DNA from: JBDZVM01 sp040255675
GTDB lineage: Bacteria; Actinomycetota; Actinomycetes; Acidothermales; Acidothermaceae
NCBI GenBank assembly: GCA_040255675.1
Contig: JBDZVM010000050.1
Coordinates: 1 to 24,593, forward strand
DNA: 24,593 nucleotides
Direction of reading: 5' to 3'
Positions 8,265 to 17,045 of the stretch are shown one piece after another. The position numbers were made by a program, and so were the translations under genes. How positions within the stretch are numbered: the first letter of the stretch is position 1; the number at the start of each line of letters is the position of its first letter. The notes below the pieces were generated by a model, which ran no database searches, was not told the origin of the DNA, and was given only the letters and a program-made list of their open reading frames with translations.

Positions 8265-9620
8265 CTACCGGCTCGAGGCGTCCGTTGGCGGCATTGGTGA
8301 AGCCGGCGCCTTACCGTACCCGAGCGCGGAAGCGTCGTCCGGCGCGACGGGGGCCGGTTGGGTGAGGTCGATGACGCGACGCTGAGGCCCGGCGACCCGC
8401 ACACAGTTGCGGCCTGCCTGTTTCGCGGCGTAGAGGGCGGTGTCGGCGGCGTCGAGCAGGTGTCGCAGGTCGCCGCCCGTCACCGACAGTTCGGCCACTC
8501 CAACAGAGACAGTGACCGCAATCCAGTCACCGCGGTCAGAACGCACCAGTAACTCAGCCACTTGAGCACGAAGTCGCTCGGCAGCACCCTCGGCGTCGAG
8601 GAGATTGAGCCCGGTAAGCACAGCGCCGAACTCCTCGCCGCCCAGACGTCCGATCAGGTCGCCCGGCCGTAGCGCCTTCGAAATGGTGCGTGCGACCGCG
8701 GCCAGCACTTCGTCGCCCGCGAGATGTCCGTAGCGATCGTTGACTTCTTTGAAGTAGTCGATGTCGATCATCAGCAGCGAAAGGTTGCCACCACTCGCCC
8801 ACGCGCGGTCGATCTCGCGGGACGCCGTCTCCCGCCAGTACTGCGGGTTGGCCACTTCGGTAAGCAAGTCGGTGCGGACGGCGTGGCGCAGTCCGCTGAA
8901 AAGCTGGTGCTGCATCAGCAGAACCGGCGGAACAAGCAGCAGGACGACGAACGGGCTGACGAGCCACAACACAGTTGCGGCGATACCCGCGCACACGTCG
9001 ACGAGGTCGAGCATGTGGCCCTCGCGGTCGCGAAAGAACGGCAAGAATCCGTGCCTTCCCGCGGTTGCCGCGACCACCACGGCCACCAAGCCGTTGTTGA
9101 GTAACCACCATGAGGCTGCGGCGGCAGTGACCCCCAGCACCTGCTCGATACCTGCGCTTGCGGCGATGCCCAAGGGGTGCTCGCCCGGTGTAGAGACGAT
9201 AGCCCGTAAGACAGTTGAAGCTCCAGCGAACGAGAGTCCTGCAACGGCGACGTTGTACGCGAACTTGATTCGATCGTTGCGCCACACTCGAAGCTGGAGA
9301 TAAGCCATCGGTACGAGCACCATGACAGCGACGTAGACCGGCGGAAGCAGAAGCGCGACTGGCAATGTCCAGACACCAAGAAAGTCTCGGCTCATGCGAT
9401 CTTTTCTTGTTCGCGGCCAAGCGAATCGCATGGACAGTTCTAGGCTTAGAACAGTGGCAGCGGCGAAGATGGCGGTTGTGGTCAGGGCGCCGTGGGCGAT
9501 CCTCACGGTACCCAGCCCATATCCGATGACTGCTACGTAGGCGGTGACGACCGTCAGTACCCATAAGCGGATCGGAACTGGTAAGCCAGACTCGCCTCGG
9601 CGGATCAGTCGTCTTGCCAA
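8265..9620 (-). CDS. Membrane-bound diguanylate cyclase (GGDEF domain)
   Basis: This 451-residue protein would make cyclic di-GMP from two GTP. The N-terminal 235 residues contain about six or more hydrophobic segments (for example 18-38, 87-108, 160-185, 212-232) forming a membrane sensor domain of unknown ligand. The catalytic domain begins at TDLLTEVANPQYW and has MIDIDYFKEVND and the active-site GGEEF at 327-331. An RPGD inhibitory I-site lies five residues before GGEEF, so product inhibition is expected. A Pro/Ala-rich tail of about 40 residues follows. No EAL or HD-GYP domain is fused to it. The start is TTG at 9620, with GGGGG 5 bases upstream. It is divergent from the hut operon. Confidence 0.9.
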   Translation of the reverse strand: MARRLIRRGESGLPVPIRLWVLTVVTAYVAVIGYGLGTVRIAHGALTTTAIFAAATVLSLELSMRFAWPRTRKDRMSRDFLGVWTLPVALLLPPVYVAVMVLVPMAYLQLRVWRNDRIKFAYNVAVAGLSFAGASTVLRAIVSTPGEHPLGIAASAGIEQVLGVTAAAASWWLLNNGLVAVVVAATAGRHGFLPFFRDREGHMLDLVDVCAGIAATVLWLVSPFVVLLLVPPVLLMQHQLFSGLRHAVRTDLLTEVANPQYWRETASREIDRAWASGGNLSLLMIDIDYFKEVNDRYGHLAGDEVLAAVARTISKALRPGDLIGRLGGEEFGAVLTGLNLLDAEGAAERLRAQVAELLVRSDRGDWIAVTVSVGVAELSVTGGDLRHLLDAADTALYAAKQAGRNCVRVAGPQRRVIDLTQPAPVAPDDASALGYGKAPASPMPPTDASSR

Positions 9621-10013
9621 CTAGGCCCCCTCACTAGTCGCCCACCGATCTCAGTTCTACGCGAACGGGACGATGCGGCCAGCCTAGGTCGTCTCGGCCA
9701 ATGTGTCACTAGGGGGAACGGATTGAATGTTCTTGCAAAAGGTGGGGACGACCGTTTGATCGCGCGGCGGTGCACCCCTCAAGTGCTTCACCCGCGACGT
9801 CGGGTTATAGGCAGGATCGAGCTTCGGTGCCCGATCGCTCGTCGTGGCGTCTACCCGGAATCAGCGAGGGGAGGTGATGGTGGTGCGAACCACGCACTGG
9901 ACCTGATCTCCTGTTGATCGCGCCCCTCCTGCGATCACCAGACGAACCGAATAACGACAAGCGGTAGGCGCGCCGGGTGGCGAGCGACGCGTGATCGCGG
10001 TCAACTAGCAGCT
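9621..10013. other. Divergent intergenic region between the GGDEF gene and hutH
   Basis: These 393 bases contain no supportable gene. They must carry the promoter of the hut operon and probably that of the diguanylate cyclase. The heptamer TGATCGC occurs at 9757, 9915 and 9992, and its reverse complement at 9931-9937. The 9915/9931 pair makes a 7-bp inverted repeat with a 9-base loop. I cannot assign a -10/-35 pair with confidence. No riboswitch or tRNA was recognised. Confidence 0.6.
9915..9937. promoter_or_regulatory. TGATCGC inverted repeat upstream of hutH
   Basis: TGATCGC at 9915-9921 and GCGATCA at 9931-9937 form a perfect 7-bp inverted repeat separated by nine bases. It lies about 77 bases before the hutH ATG, a plausible operator position. 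Another TGATCGC at 9992 is just ahead of the gene. No hut regulator gene lies in the window, so the binding protein is unknown. Confidence 0.35.
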
Positions 10014-11585
10014 ATGACGCAAGCGTCAACAGCTCAAAACAGGCCGCAACCCGCGCCGGTCGCCATCGGCGCCCACCCGCTATCGCCGGACGACGTCGTC
10101 GCGGTCGCCCGCGACGGCGCTCACGTCAAGCTAGCCGACGACGCCATCAAGGCGATCAACGCTGCCCGGGCGCACGTCGATGCGTTGGCCGCGAGCGGCG
10201 AGCCCATTTACGGCGTTTCGACCGGTTTCGGGGCCCTCGCCGTCCGCTACATCGAGCCCGACCTGCGGGCCGAGCTCCAGCAGGCCGTCGTCCGCTCGCA
10301 CGCGGCGGGCAGCGGCGCCGAGGTCGAACGCGAGGTCGTGCGGGCCATGATGCTGCTGCGGTTGCGCACAATGGCCACGGGACGAACCGGCGTGCGTGTC
10401 GAAACGGCCGAAACATATGCACAACTGATCAACCATGGCATTACGCCGGTGGTGCCCGAGTTCGGCTCGCTCGGCTGTTCCGGCGACCTCGCGCCGCTTG
10501 CCCACTGCGCCCTCGCACTCACCGGCGAAGGTCAGGTGCGCGACGCAAGCGGCGTCCTCATGCCAGCCTCCAAAGCCTTGTCGGACGCCGGAATCGCGCC
10601 CCTGACGCTTACCGCGAAGGAAGGGCTGGCGCTCATCAACGGCACCGACGGCATGCTCGGCATGCTGGTGCTTGCCTGTCACGACCTGGCGCGGCTGGCG
10701 AAGAACGCCGACATCGCCGCCGCCATGACGGTCGAGGCGATTCTTGGCACCGATCGCGTGTTCGCCGAAGACTTGATCAACCTGCGGCCTCATCCCGGCC
10801 AAGCAGCCGCCGCGCGCAACATGCGTGCATTGCTCCACGGCTCGTCAATCGTCGCCTCGCACCGCAACAATCATCGCGTCGTGCAGGACGCCTACTCGCT
10901 ACGCTGCGCGCCTCAAGTCGCGGGCGCTTTTCGCGACACTCTCGCCCACGCGAAGACGGTTGCCGAACGAGAATTAGCCGCAGCCATCGACAATCCCGTC
11001 GTCCTGGCTGACGGACGTGTGGAATCTTGCGGCAACTTTCACGGTGCGCCGCTCGCGTACGTGCTCGACTTTCTCGCGATTGCCGCGGCTGATCTCGCCT
11101 CGATAAGCGAACGCCGCACCGACCGGTTGCTCGACGTCGCCCGCTCACGTGGGCTGCCGGCCTTTCTCGCCGACGACCCCGGCGTCGATTCCGGCCACAT
11201 GATTGCCCAGTACACGCAGGCCGCGCTGGTCAACGAACTCAAGCGGTTGGCGACGCCGGCCAGCGTCGACTCGATCCCGTCGTCCGCGATGCAAGAAGAC
11301 CACGTGTCGATGGGCTGGTCGGCAGCGCGCAAGTTGCGGCGCTCGATCGACGCGTTGACCCGCGTGCTGGCCATCGAGATTCTCACCGCGGCCCGCGCCC
11401 TTGATCTGCGCCAACCCTTGCAACCGGCAGGAGCAACGGGCGCGGTGCTCCACGCATTGCGCGAACGGGTAGCCGCGCCGGGCCCCGACCGCTTTCTTGC
11501 CCCGGATATCGAGGCGGCAGTGGGCATGACACGAGACGGCAGCTTTATCGCGGCAGCCGAGGAAGTGGTAGGAGCGCTCGCCTGA
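10014..11585 (+). CDS. hutH: Histidine ammonia-lyase
   Basis: This 523-residue enzyme deaminates L-histidine to trans-urocanate and ammonia, the first step of histidine degradation in the cytoplasm. IYGVSTGFG near residue 65 carries the catalytic Tyr loop. The MIO cofactor precursor lies in GSLGCSGDLAPLAH, so the cyclising triad is Cys155-Ser156-Gly157 rather than the usual Ala-Ser-Gly. QPLQPAG and SSAMQEDHVSMG are further family blocks. The protein is about 15 residues longer at the N-terminus than many HutH proteins. The ATG has no good ribosome site, so translation may be leaderless or begin slightly downstream. It is the first gene of a six-gene operon; hutU begins 15 bases after its stop. 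Confidence 0.96.
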   Translation: MTQASTAQNRPQPAPVAIGAHPLSPDDVVAVARDGAHVKLADDAIKAINAARAHVDALAASGEPIYGVSTGFGALAVRYIEPDLRAELQQAVVRSHAAGSGAEVEREVVRAMMLLRLRTMATGRTGVRVETAETYAQLINHGITPVVPEFGSLGCSGDLAPLAHCALALTGEGQVRDASGVLMPASKALSDAGIAPLTLTAKEGLALINGTDGMLGMLVLACHDLARLAKNADIAAAMTVEAILGTDRVFAEDLINLRPHPGQAAAARNMRALLHGSSIVASHRNNHRVVQDAYSLRCAPQVAGAFRDTLAHAKTVAERELAAAIDNPVVLADGRVESCGNFHGAPLAYVLDFLAIAAADLASISERRTDRLLDVARSRGLPAFLADDPGVDSGHMIAQYTQAALVNELKRLATPASVDSIPSSAMQEDHVSMGWSAARKLRRSIDALTRVLAIEILTAARALDLRQPLQPAGATGAVLHALRERVAAPGPDRFLAPDIEAAVGMTRDGSFIAAAEEVVGALA

Positions 11586-11600
11586 GGGGAGTGGTTCGAC

Positions 11601-13280
11601 ATGGCCGGACGACGGATTGTGCGGGCGCCGCGTGGAAGCACGCTCAGCTGTCTCGGCTGGCCGCAAGAGGCGGCGATGCGCATGCTGATGAACAATCTCG
11701 ATCCCCATGTCGCCGAACGCCCCGACGACCTCGTTGTGTACGGCGGCAGCGGAAAAGCCGCGCGCGACTGGCAAAGCTTCGACGCCATCGTGCGCACGCT
11801 GCGAACTCTGCGCAACGACGAGACGATGCTCGTGCAGTCGGGCCGCCCGATCGGCGTGCTGCGCACTCATGAGTGGGCGCCGCGCGTGCTTATCGCGAAC
11901 GCGAATCTCGTGGGTGAATGGGATACCTGGCCCGAGTTTCGTCGGCTCGAGAAGCTCGGCCTCACCATGTATGGGCAGATGACCGCCGGCTCGTGGATTT
12001 ACATCGGCACGCAAGGAATTCTGCAGGGTACGTACGAGACGTTTGCCGCCGTCGCACGCGCTCTCGCGTTACGTCGAGGTTTGGACGCCGACGGCGCGTC
12101 ACTCGCCGGAACGCTCACAATTACCGGCGGTTGTGGCGGTATGGGCGGCGCGCAGCCGCTCGCCGTCACCTTGAACGGTGGTGCGGTCCTTGTCGTCGAG
12201 GTCGATCCCGCGCGGCTACAGCGACGAGTCGACCACCGCTACCTCGACGAATGGACGTCGAATATCGATGATGCGGTCGACAAAATTGTGCGGGCAAAGC
12301 AAGAACGCGCCGCATTGTCGGTCGGGCTGGTCGGCAACTGCGCGACTGTGCTGCCAGAGTTGCTGCGCGGGGGTGTGCCGGCGGACGTCGTTACCGACCA
12401 GACCAGCGCCCACGACCCGCTGGCGTACCTGCCTGAAGGGGTGGCACTGGAGGAGTGGCGCGCGTACGCATCGGCAAAGCCAGAAGAATTCACCGATCGG
12501 GCGAGGCAGTCGATGGCCAAACACGTCGAGGCGATGGTCGGGTTTCTCGACGCCGGCGCCGAGGTCTTCGACTACGGAAACTCCATTCGCGGCGAGGCAC
12601 ACCTCGGCGGCTACGACCGAGCCTTTGCTTTTCCCGGGTTTGTGCCCGCCTACATCAGGCCATTGTTCTGCGAAGGTAAGGGCCCGTTCCGCTGGGCGGC
12701 GCTCTCCGGTGACCCGAAAGACATCGAAGCCACTGACAGGGCGGTGCTTGACCTTTTTCCCGAGAACGAGCCCCTGGCGCGCTGGATCAACGCGGCTCAG
12801 GAGAGGGTTGCGTTTCAAGGCCTGCCGGCCCGCATCTGCTGGCTCGGTTACGGCGAGCGCCACCTCGCGGGGCTGCGGTTCAACGAGCTTGTCGCACGCG
12901 GCGAGGTCAGCGCGCCCATCGTGATCGGCCGGGACCATCTCGACGCCGGCTCCGTGGCCTCGCCGTATCGCGAGACCGAGGCCATGGCCGACGGGTCCGA
13001 TGCCATTGCCGACTGGCCGCTGCTGAATGCGCTGGTGAACACCGCATCTGGCGCGTCGTGGGTGTCGATCCATGACGGCGGCGGCGTTGGGATCGGCCGC
13101 GCCATCCACGCGGGCCAGGTATGTGTTGCCGACGGAACCCCTTTAGCCGGGGCGAAAATCGAGCGTGTGCTGACCAACGACCCCGCGACGGGTGTCCTTC
13201 GCCATGTCGACGCCGGATACGACCGCGCCCGCGAAGTGGCTGAGAACAAAGGCATTCGCGTGCCGATGCGGGAGGCGTAG
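11601..13280 (+). CDS. hutU: Urocanate hydratase
   Basis: This 559-residue enzyme converts urocanate to 4-imidazolone-5-propionate using tightly bound NAD+. The NAD-binding loop GGCGGMGGAQPLA (about 176-188) is present. The urocanase signature FQGLPARICW (about 405-414) contains the Cys that corresponds to the essential Cys410 of the Pseudomonas enzyme. VTDQTSAHDPL and FDYGNSIRGEA are other conserved blocks. Length is normal for the family. GGGGAG lies about 9 bases before the ATG. It is the second gene of the operon, and the M20 gene starts 2 bases after its stop. Confidence 0.97.
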   Translation: MAGRRIVRAPRGSTLSCLGWPQEAAMRMLMNNLDPHVAERPDDLVVYGGSGKAARDWQSFDAIVRTLRTLRNDETMLVQSGRPIGVLRTHEWAPRVLIANANLVGEWDTWPEFRRLEKLGLTMYGQMTAGSWIYIGTQGILQGTYETFAAVARALALRRGLDADGASLAGTLTITGGCGGMGGAQPLAVTLNGGAVLVVEVDPARLQRRVDHRYLDEWTSNIDDAVDKIVRAKQERAALSVGLVGNCATVLPELLRGGVPADVVTDQTSAHDPLAYLPEGVALEEWRAYASAKPEEFTDRARQSMAKHVEAMVGFLDAGAEVFDYGNSIRGEAHLGGYDRAFAFPGFVPAYIRPLFCEGKGPFRWAALSGDPKDIEATDRAVLDLFPENEPLARWINAAQERVAFQGLPARICWLGYGERHLAGLRFNELVARGEVSAPIVIGRDHLDAGSVASPYRETEAMADGSDAIADWPLLNALVNTASGASWVSIHDGGGVGIGRAIHAGQVCVADGTPLAGAKIERVLTNDPATGVLRHVDAGYDRAREVAENKGIRVPMREA

Positions 13281-13282
13281 GC

Positions 13283-14506
13283 ATGGACGTCGCGGCCACG
13301 TTCGAGTCGATGTGGACGGCACTCGCGCCGATCGGCCGCACCGCATCGGGCGGCTATTGCCGCTTTTCCTGGACGCCGTCATATGTCGTCATGCGCGAAT
13401 GGTTCATCGGTGCCGCGATCGAACGTAGGCTTGCCGTGCGGACTGATCGCAACGGAAATCTGTGGGCGTGGTGGCTGCCGACGGGCGACTTTGCCGACGC
13501 GCACGATGCTTTCGTGACGGGATCGCATCTCGATTCGGTGCCTGACGGCGGTGCTTTCGACGGGCCACTCGGCATCGTCTCGGGTTTCTGCGCGATCGAC
13601 CTCCTCCGCCAACGTGGCATCGGGTCACGCAGGCCCGTCGCCGTCGTCGCTTTTGCCGAAGAGGAAGGTGCTCGGTTCGGTCTGCCCTGTGTCGGCTCGC
13701 GCCTCATGACAGGCGTTGCCGAGCCAGAGCAAGCGTTAAGTCTGACCGATGCGGGTGGTGTCACGATGCGCGACGCGATGGCCGAGGCCGGCATCGAAAG
13801 CGCGAATGCGGGCCGTGACGACGAAGCGCTTCGCCGAATAGGTATGTTCGTCGAGCTGCACATCGAACAGGGCCGGCAGTTGGTCGACCTCGATGCGCCG
13901 ATCGGCATCGCGACCCGCATCTGGCCGCACGGAAGATGGCGCTTTTCCTTTATCGGCAGGGCAGATCATGCTGGCACCACGCAGCTCGACGACCGGCGCG
14001 ACCCCATGCTTTGCTTGGCCGAAGTGGTGCTCTCGGCACGCTTGCAGGCTCAGCAATACGGAGGCCTTGCGACGGTTGCGCGGGTGCACGTCGAACCCAA
14101 CGCCACCAACGGCATCGCGTCTCGTGTCGACGCGTGGCTCGACGCCCGCGCGCCTGATCAGGCAACGCTCGACAAGATGCTGATCGGAGTCGCCGAACGC
14201 GCCGGACGACGTGCCAGTGTCGAGCAGGTCGAGTCGGTGCTGGTGAACGAGTCGCTCACACCCTCGGTCGAGTTCTCGGACGACCTAAGAGCGCACTTGC
14301 GCGGCGTGTTGGGCGACGTCCCCGCAATCCCGACTGGCGCGGGACATGACGCCGGCGTGCTGGCCGCGACGGTTCCGACCGGCATGCTTTTCGTGCGCAA
14401 TCCCACCGGTACTTCGCACAGCCCGGTGGAGTTCGCCGAACGTGCCGACTGTGTCGCTGGTATCGAGGCGTTGGCCGATGTCATGGCCGATTGGTTGTGC
14501 CGATGA
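13283..14506 (+). CDS. M20 family amidohydrolase, allantoate amidohydrolase-like; candidate formylglutamate deformylase
   Basis: This 407-residue metallohydrolase belongs to the M20/AllC group (allantoate amidohydrolase, N-carbamoylase). Ligands of the two-metal centre are visible: TGSHLDSVPDGG (His82), AFDGPLG (Asp93), FAEEEGARF (Glu127/Glu128), VELHIEQG (His193) and GTSHSPVEF (His379). No purine-degradation genes are nearby. Instead it lies between hutU and hutF, starting 2 bases after hutU with GGAGG inside the hutU end, and its TGA overlaps the hutF ATG. HutF yields N-formylglutamate, and no canonical HutG deformylase is in the window, so I infer that this enzyme removes the formyl group to give glutamate and formate. 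The family call is secure; the substrate is inference. Confidence 0.88.
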   Translation: MDVAATFESMWTALAPIGRTASGGYCRFSWTPSYVVMREWFIGAAIERRLAVRTDRNGNLWAWWLPTGDFADAHDAFVTGSHLDSVPDGGAFDGPLGIVSGFCAIDLLRQRGIGSRRPVAVVAFAEEEGARFGLPCVGSRLMTGVAEPEQALSLTDAGGVTMRDAMAEAGIESANAGRDDEALRRIGMFVELHIEQGRQLVDLDAPIGIATRIWPHGRWRFSFIGRADHAGTTQLDDRRDPMLCLAEVVLSARLQAQQYGGLATVARVHVEPNATNGIASRVDAWLDARAPDQATLDKMLIGVAERAGRRASVEQVESVLVNESLTPSVEFSDDLRAHLRGVLGDVPAIPTGAGHDAGVLAATVPTGMLFVRNPTGTSHSPVEFAERADCVAGIEALADVMADWLCR

Positions 14507-15822
14507 CCACGTGGTGGTGCGAGCACGCCTGGCTGCCCGGGGGGCGCGTGGCCGACGGCGTGCTCGTCGAGGTCAGCAACGGTGTGATCGAAGCCGTTGT
14601 CGCCGGAATTGATCCGCCTTCAGATGCCCGCCGCCTCGCGGGCCTGGTGCTGCCGGGTCTGGCCAATACGCATTCGCACGCCTTCCACCGCGCGTTGCGG
14701 GCCCGCACTCACCGGGGCAGCAGCGACTTTTGGTCGTGGCGGCAAGCGATGTACACCGTCGCCGAGCGGCTAGATCCCGATACCTACCTTGTGCTGGCCA
14801 CAGCAGTCTTTGCCGAAATGGCGCTCGCGGGCATCACCTGCGTCGGCGAGTTCCACTACCTGCACCACGACAACGACGGACGCCGCTACGCCGACCCGAA
14901 CATCATGGGCAGCGCACTGATACAAGCTGCGGCGCGTGCCGGTATCCGGCTGACGTTGCTCGATACCTGTTATCTGGCAGGCGGTTTCGACCAACCGCCC
15001 GACGGTGTGCGGCGCCGCTTCAGTGATGGCGACGCCGAGCGTTGGGCCGCGAGAGCCGGTGCGCTGCGCGAGACGCCGACGGTGCGCATAGGGGCGGCGA
15101 TTCATTCGGTACGCGCCGTGCCGATCGAGCAGATGCCGGTGGTCGTCAAGGCTGCCGAGAAACGTCCGCTGCACGCGCATCTTTCGGAACAGCTGGCTGA
15201 AAACGACGGCTGCCTCGTCAAATATGGGCGTACGCCGACGCGCGTGCTCGCCGACGAGGGCGTGTTGAGTTCGATGACGACCGCTGTTCACGCCACGCAT
15301 GTCGATGCGGCTGACATCGCGCTTCTCGCCGATAGCGGGTCGGGTGTGTGCCTGTGCCCGACGACGGAGCGCGATTTGGGCGACGGCATCGGCCCAGCCG
15401 CGCCGCTCGCGCGGCACGGAATTTCGCTGTCTGTCGGAAGTGACAGCCAAGCCGTCGTCGACCTTTTCGAAGAGGCGCGAGCGGTCGAACTGGGCGAAAG
15501 ACTCGCCAGCCAAAGGCGCGGTTGCCTTTCGCCGTCCGCGCTGATGAAAGCCGCGGCGGTGAACGGGCATCGCGCTTTGGGGTGGACAGATGCGGGTGAG
15601 ATCGCCGTCGGCATGCGGGCTGATCTAGTCGCCGTCGATTTGGCATCGCCGCGAACGGCCGGCTGCGGCGCAACGGTCGACACCGCGGTTTTCGCCGCGA
15701 CAGCGGCCGACGTCACCGACGTTGTCGTCGGTGGCGAAGTGATCGTACGAGACCGCGCCCACGTGCGAATACATGACGTCGGCCTTGCGCTCGAGCGAGC
15801 TGTTGCCGCGGTACTGCCATGA
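14503..15822 (+). CDS. hutF: Formimidoylglutamate deiminase
   Basis: This 439-residue member of the amidohydrolase (TIM-barrel) superfamily hydrolyses N-formimino-L-glutamate to N-formyl-L-glutamate and ammonia. The metal-binding NTHSHAFHRAL (His57 and His59) follows the first barrel strand. HAHLSEQ and HATHVDAADIALL supply further ligands, and SVGSDSQAVVDLFEEAR carries the catalytic Asp. The SHAFHRALR and WSWRQAMY blocks are characteristic of HutF. I chose the ATG at 14503 over an upstream GTG at 14491 because it forms an ATGA overlap with the M20 stop, which implies translational coupling. The 3' end overlaps hutI in the same way. Presence of hutF implies the five-step route rather than direct HutG-type cleavage to formamide. 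Confidence 0.94.
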   Translation: MTTWWCEHAWLPGGRVADGVLVEVSNGVIEAVVAGIDPPSDARRLAGLVLPGLANTHSHAFHRALRARTHRGSSDFWSWRQAMYTVAERLDPDTYLVLATAVFAEMALAGITCVGEFHYLHHDNDGRRYADPNIMGSALIQAAARAGIRLTLLDTCYLAGGFDQPPDGVRRRFSDGDAERWAARAGALRETPTVRIGAAIHSVRAVPIEQMPVVVKAAEKRPLHAHLSEQLAENDGCLVKYGRTPTRVLADEGVLSSMTTAVHATHVDAADIALLADSGSGVCLCPTTERDLGDGIGPAAPLARHGISLSVGSDSQAVVDLFEEARAVELGERLASQRRGCLSPSALMKAAAVNGHRALGWTDAGEIAVGMRADLVAVDLASPRTAGCGATVDTAVFAATAADVTDVVVGGEVIVRDRAHVRIHDVGLALERAVAAVLP

Positions 15823-17039
15823 CCACGCTGATCACCAATATCGGGCAGCTCGTCACCAACGATGTAGCGCGGGGTGACGGCAGCGAACTCGGCGTCATCA
15901 GTGACGCGGCGTTCGTCGTCGACGGCGAAACGATCGCGTGGGTGGGGAAGGCGAGTCAAAGCCCGGACGCCGACGACCGGCGCGACCTTGGCGGACGCGC
16001 GGTGATCCCGGGATTCGTCGATTGCCACACGCACCTGGTCTTCGCCGGCGACCGCGGTGGCGAGTTTGCCGCGCGGATGGCTGGAAAGCCTTACACCGCA
16101 GGCGGAATTGCGACGACGGTCGAAGCCACGAGGCAAGCGAGCAGCGACCGACTTCGTCGCCACACGGCCAAGCTTGTTGCCGAAATGACGGCGGCAGGCA
16201 CGACCACGTTCGAAATTAAAAGCGGCTATGGCCTTTCCGCTGACGACGAGCGACGCATTCTCGAAATTGCCGGTGAGTTCACGAACGAAAAGACGTTTCT
16301 TGGCGCGCACGTTGTGCCGCCCGACTACGCGCGCGACGACTACGTGGATTTGGTGTGCGGCGACATGTTGCGTCAGTGCGCGCCGCACGCGCGTTGGATC
16401 GACGTTTTTTGCGACCGCGGCGCGTTTGACGTCGACGAGGCGCGTCGCATCTTCCGCGCCGGGATCACCGCCGGCCTTACGCCACGAGTGCACGCCGGTC
16501 AGCTCGAAAACCTCGGCGCCGCAAGGCTTGCCGTCGAACTCGGCGCGGCGTCGGTCGATCACTGCAATCACATCGACGACGACGACCTCGCCGCGCTTGC
16601 TGAGTCAGACACGGTCGCGGTCGTGCTGCCCGGTGCCGATTTTTCGACGCGAAGCGTTTACGCCGACGCGCGAAGCATGCTCGACGCCGGAATCACCGTA
16701 GCTATCGCCACAGACTGCAACCCCGGCACGTCGTACACGACCAACATGCCGTTGTGCGTTGCGATCGCCGTCCGCGACATGCGGCTCACACCCGCCGAGG
16801 CCTTGTGGGCCGCGACGGCAGGCGGTGCGCGCGCCCTTCGGCGCGACGACATCGGCGTGATCCGTATCGGGGCTCGCGCTGACTTCGCGGTGCTCGACGC
16901 GCCGTCATATGTCTACGTTGCGTATCGCCCCGGAGTGCCGCTCGTCGTGGAGACGTGGCGAACGGGCCGAAAAGCTGATCGGTCGACAGATGAATCGTGG
17001 CCGCTTCCGGAGTCAATACGGGTAAGACCTTTGAAGTGA
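15819..17039 (+). CDS. hutI: Imidazolonepropionase
   Basis: This 406-residue amidohydrolase-superfamily enzyme opens 4-imidazolone-5-propionate to N-formimino-L-glutamate. The metal site HTH (residues 70-72, in GFVDCHTHLVFAG) is followed by the HutI blocks GGIATTV, FEIKSGYGLS, FLGAHVVPPDY, RVHAGQLENLGAA and IATDCNPGT with the catalytic Asp. Length is normal. It starts inside the hutF stop (ATGA). It catalyses the step before HutF although encoded after it. The VOC-like gene begins 6 bases after its TGA. Confidence 0.97.
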   Translation: MTTLITNIGQLVTNDVARGDGSELGVISDAAFVVDGETIAWVGKASQSPDADDRRDLGGRAVIPGFVDCHTHLVFAGDRGGEFAARMAGKPYTAGGIATTVEATRQASSDRLRRHTAKLVAEMTAAGTTTFEIKSGYGLSADDERRILEIAGEFTNEKTFLGAHVVPPDYARDDYVDLVCGDMLRQCAPHARWIDVFCDRGAFDVDEARRIFRAGITAGLTPRVHAGQLENLGAARLAVELGAASVDHCNHIDDDDLAALAESDTVAVVLPGADFSTRSVYADARSMLDAGITVAIATDCNPGTSYTTNMPLCVAIAVRDMRLTPAEALWAATAGGARALRRDDIGVIRIGARADFAVLDAPSYVYVAYRPGVPLVVETWRTGRKADRSTDESWPLPESIRVRPLK

Positions 17040-17045
17040 GGCGTT

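Noticed and set aside
9723..9917. 64-codon open frame on the plus strand upstream of hutH
   Set aside because: It begins at TTG, lacks a ribosome site and resembles no family; its composition is that of random high-GC DNA. I treat the stretch as regulatory.
15288..16571. 427-codon minus-strand frame opposite hutF and hutI
   Set aside because: It is a long shadow typical of high-GC coding DNA; both plus-strand genes have full catalytic motifs and ATGA coupling.
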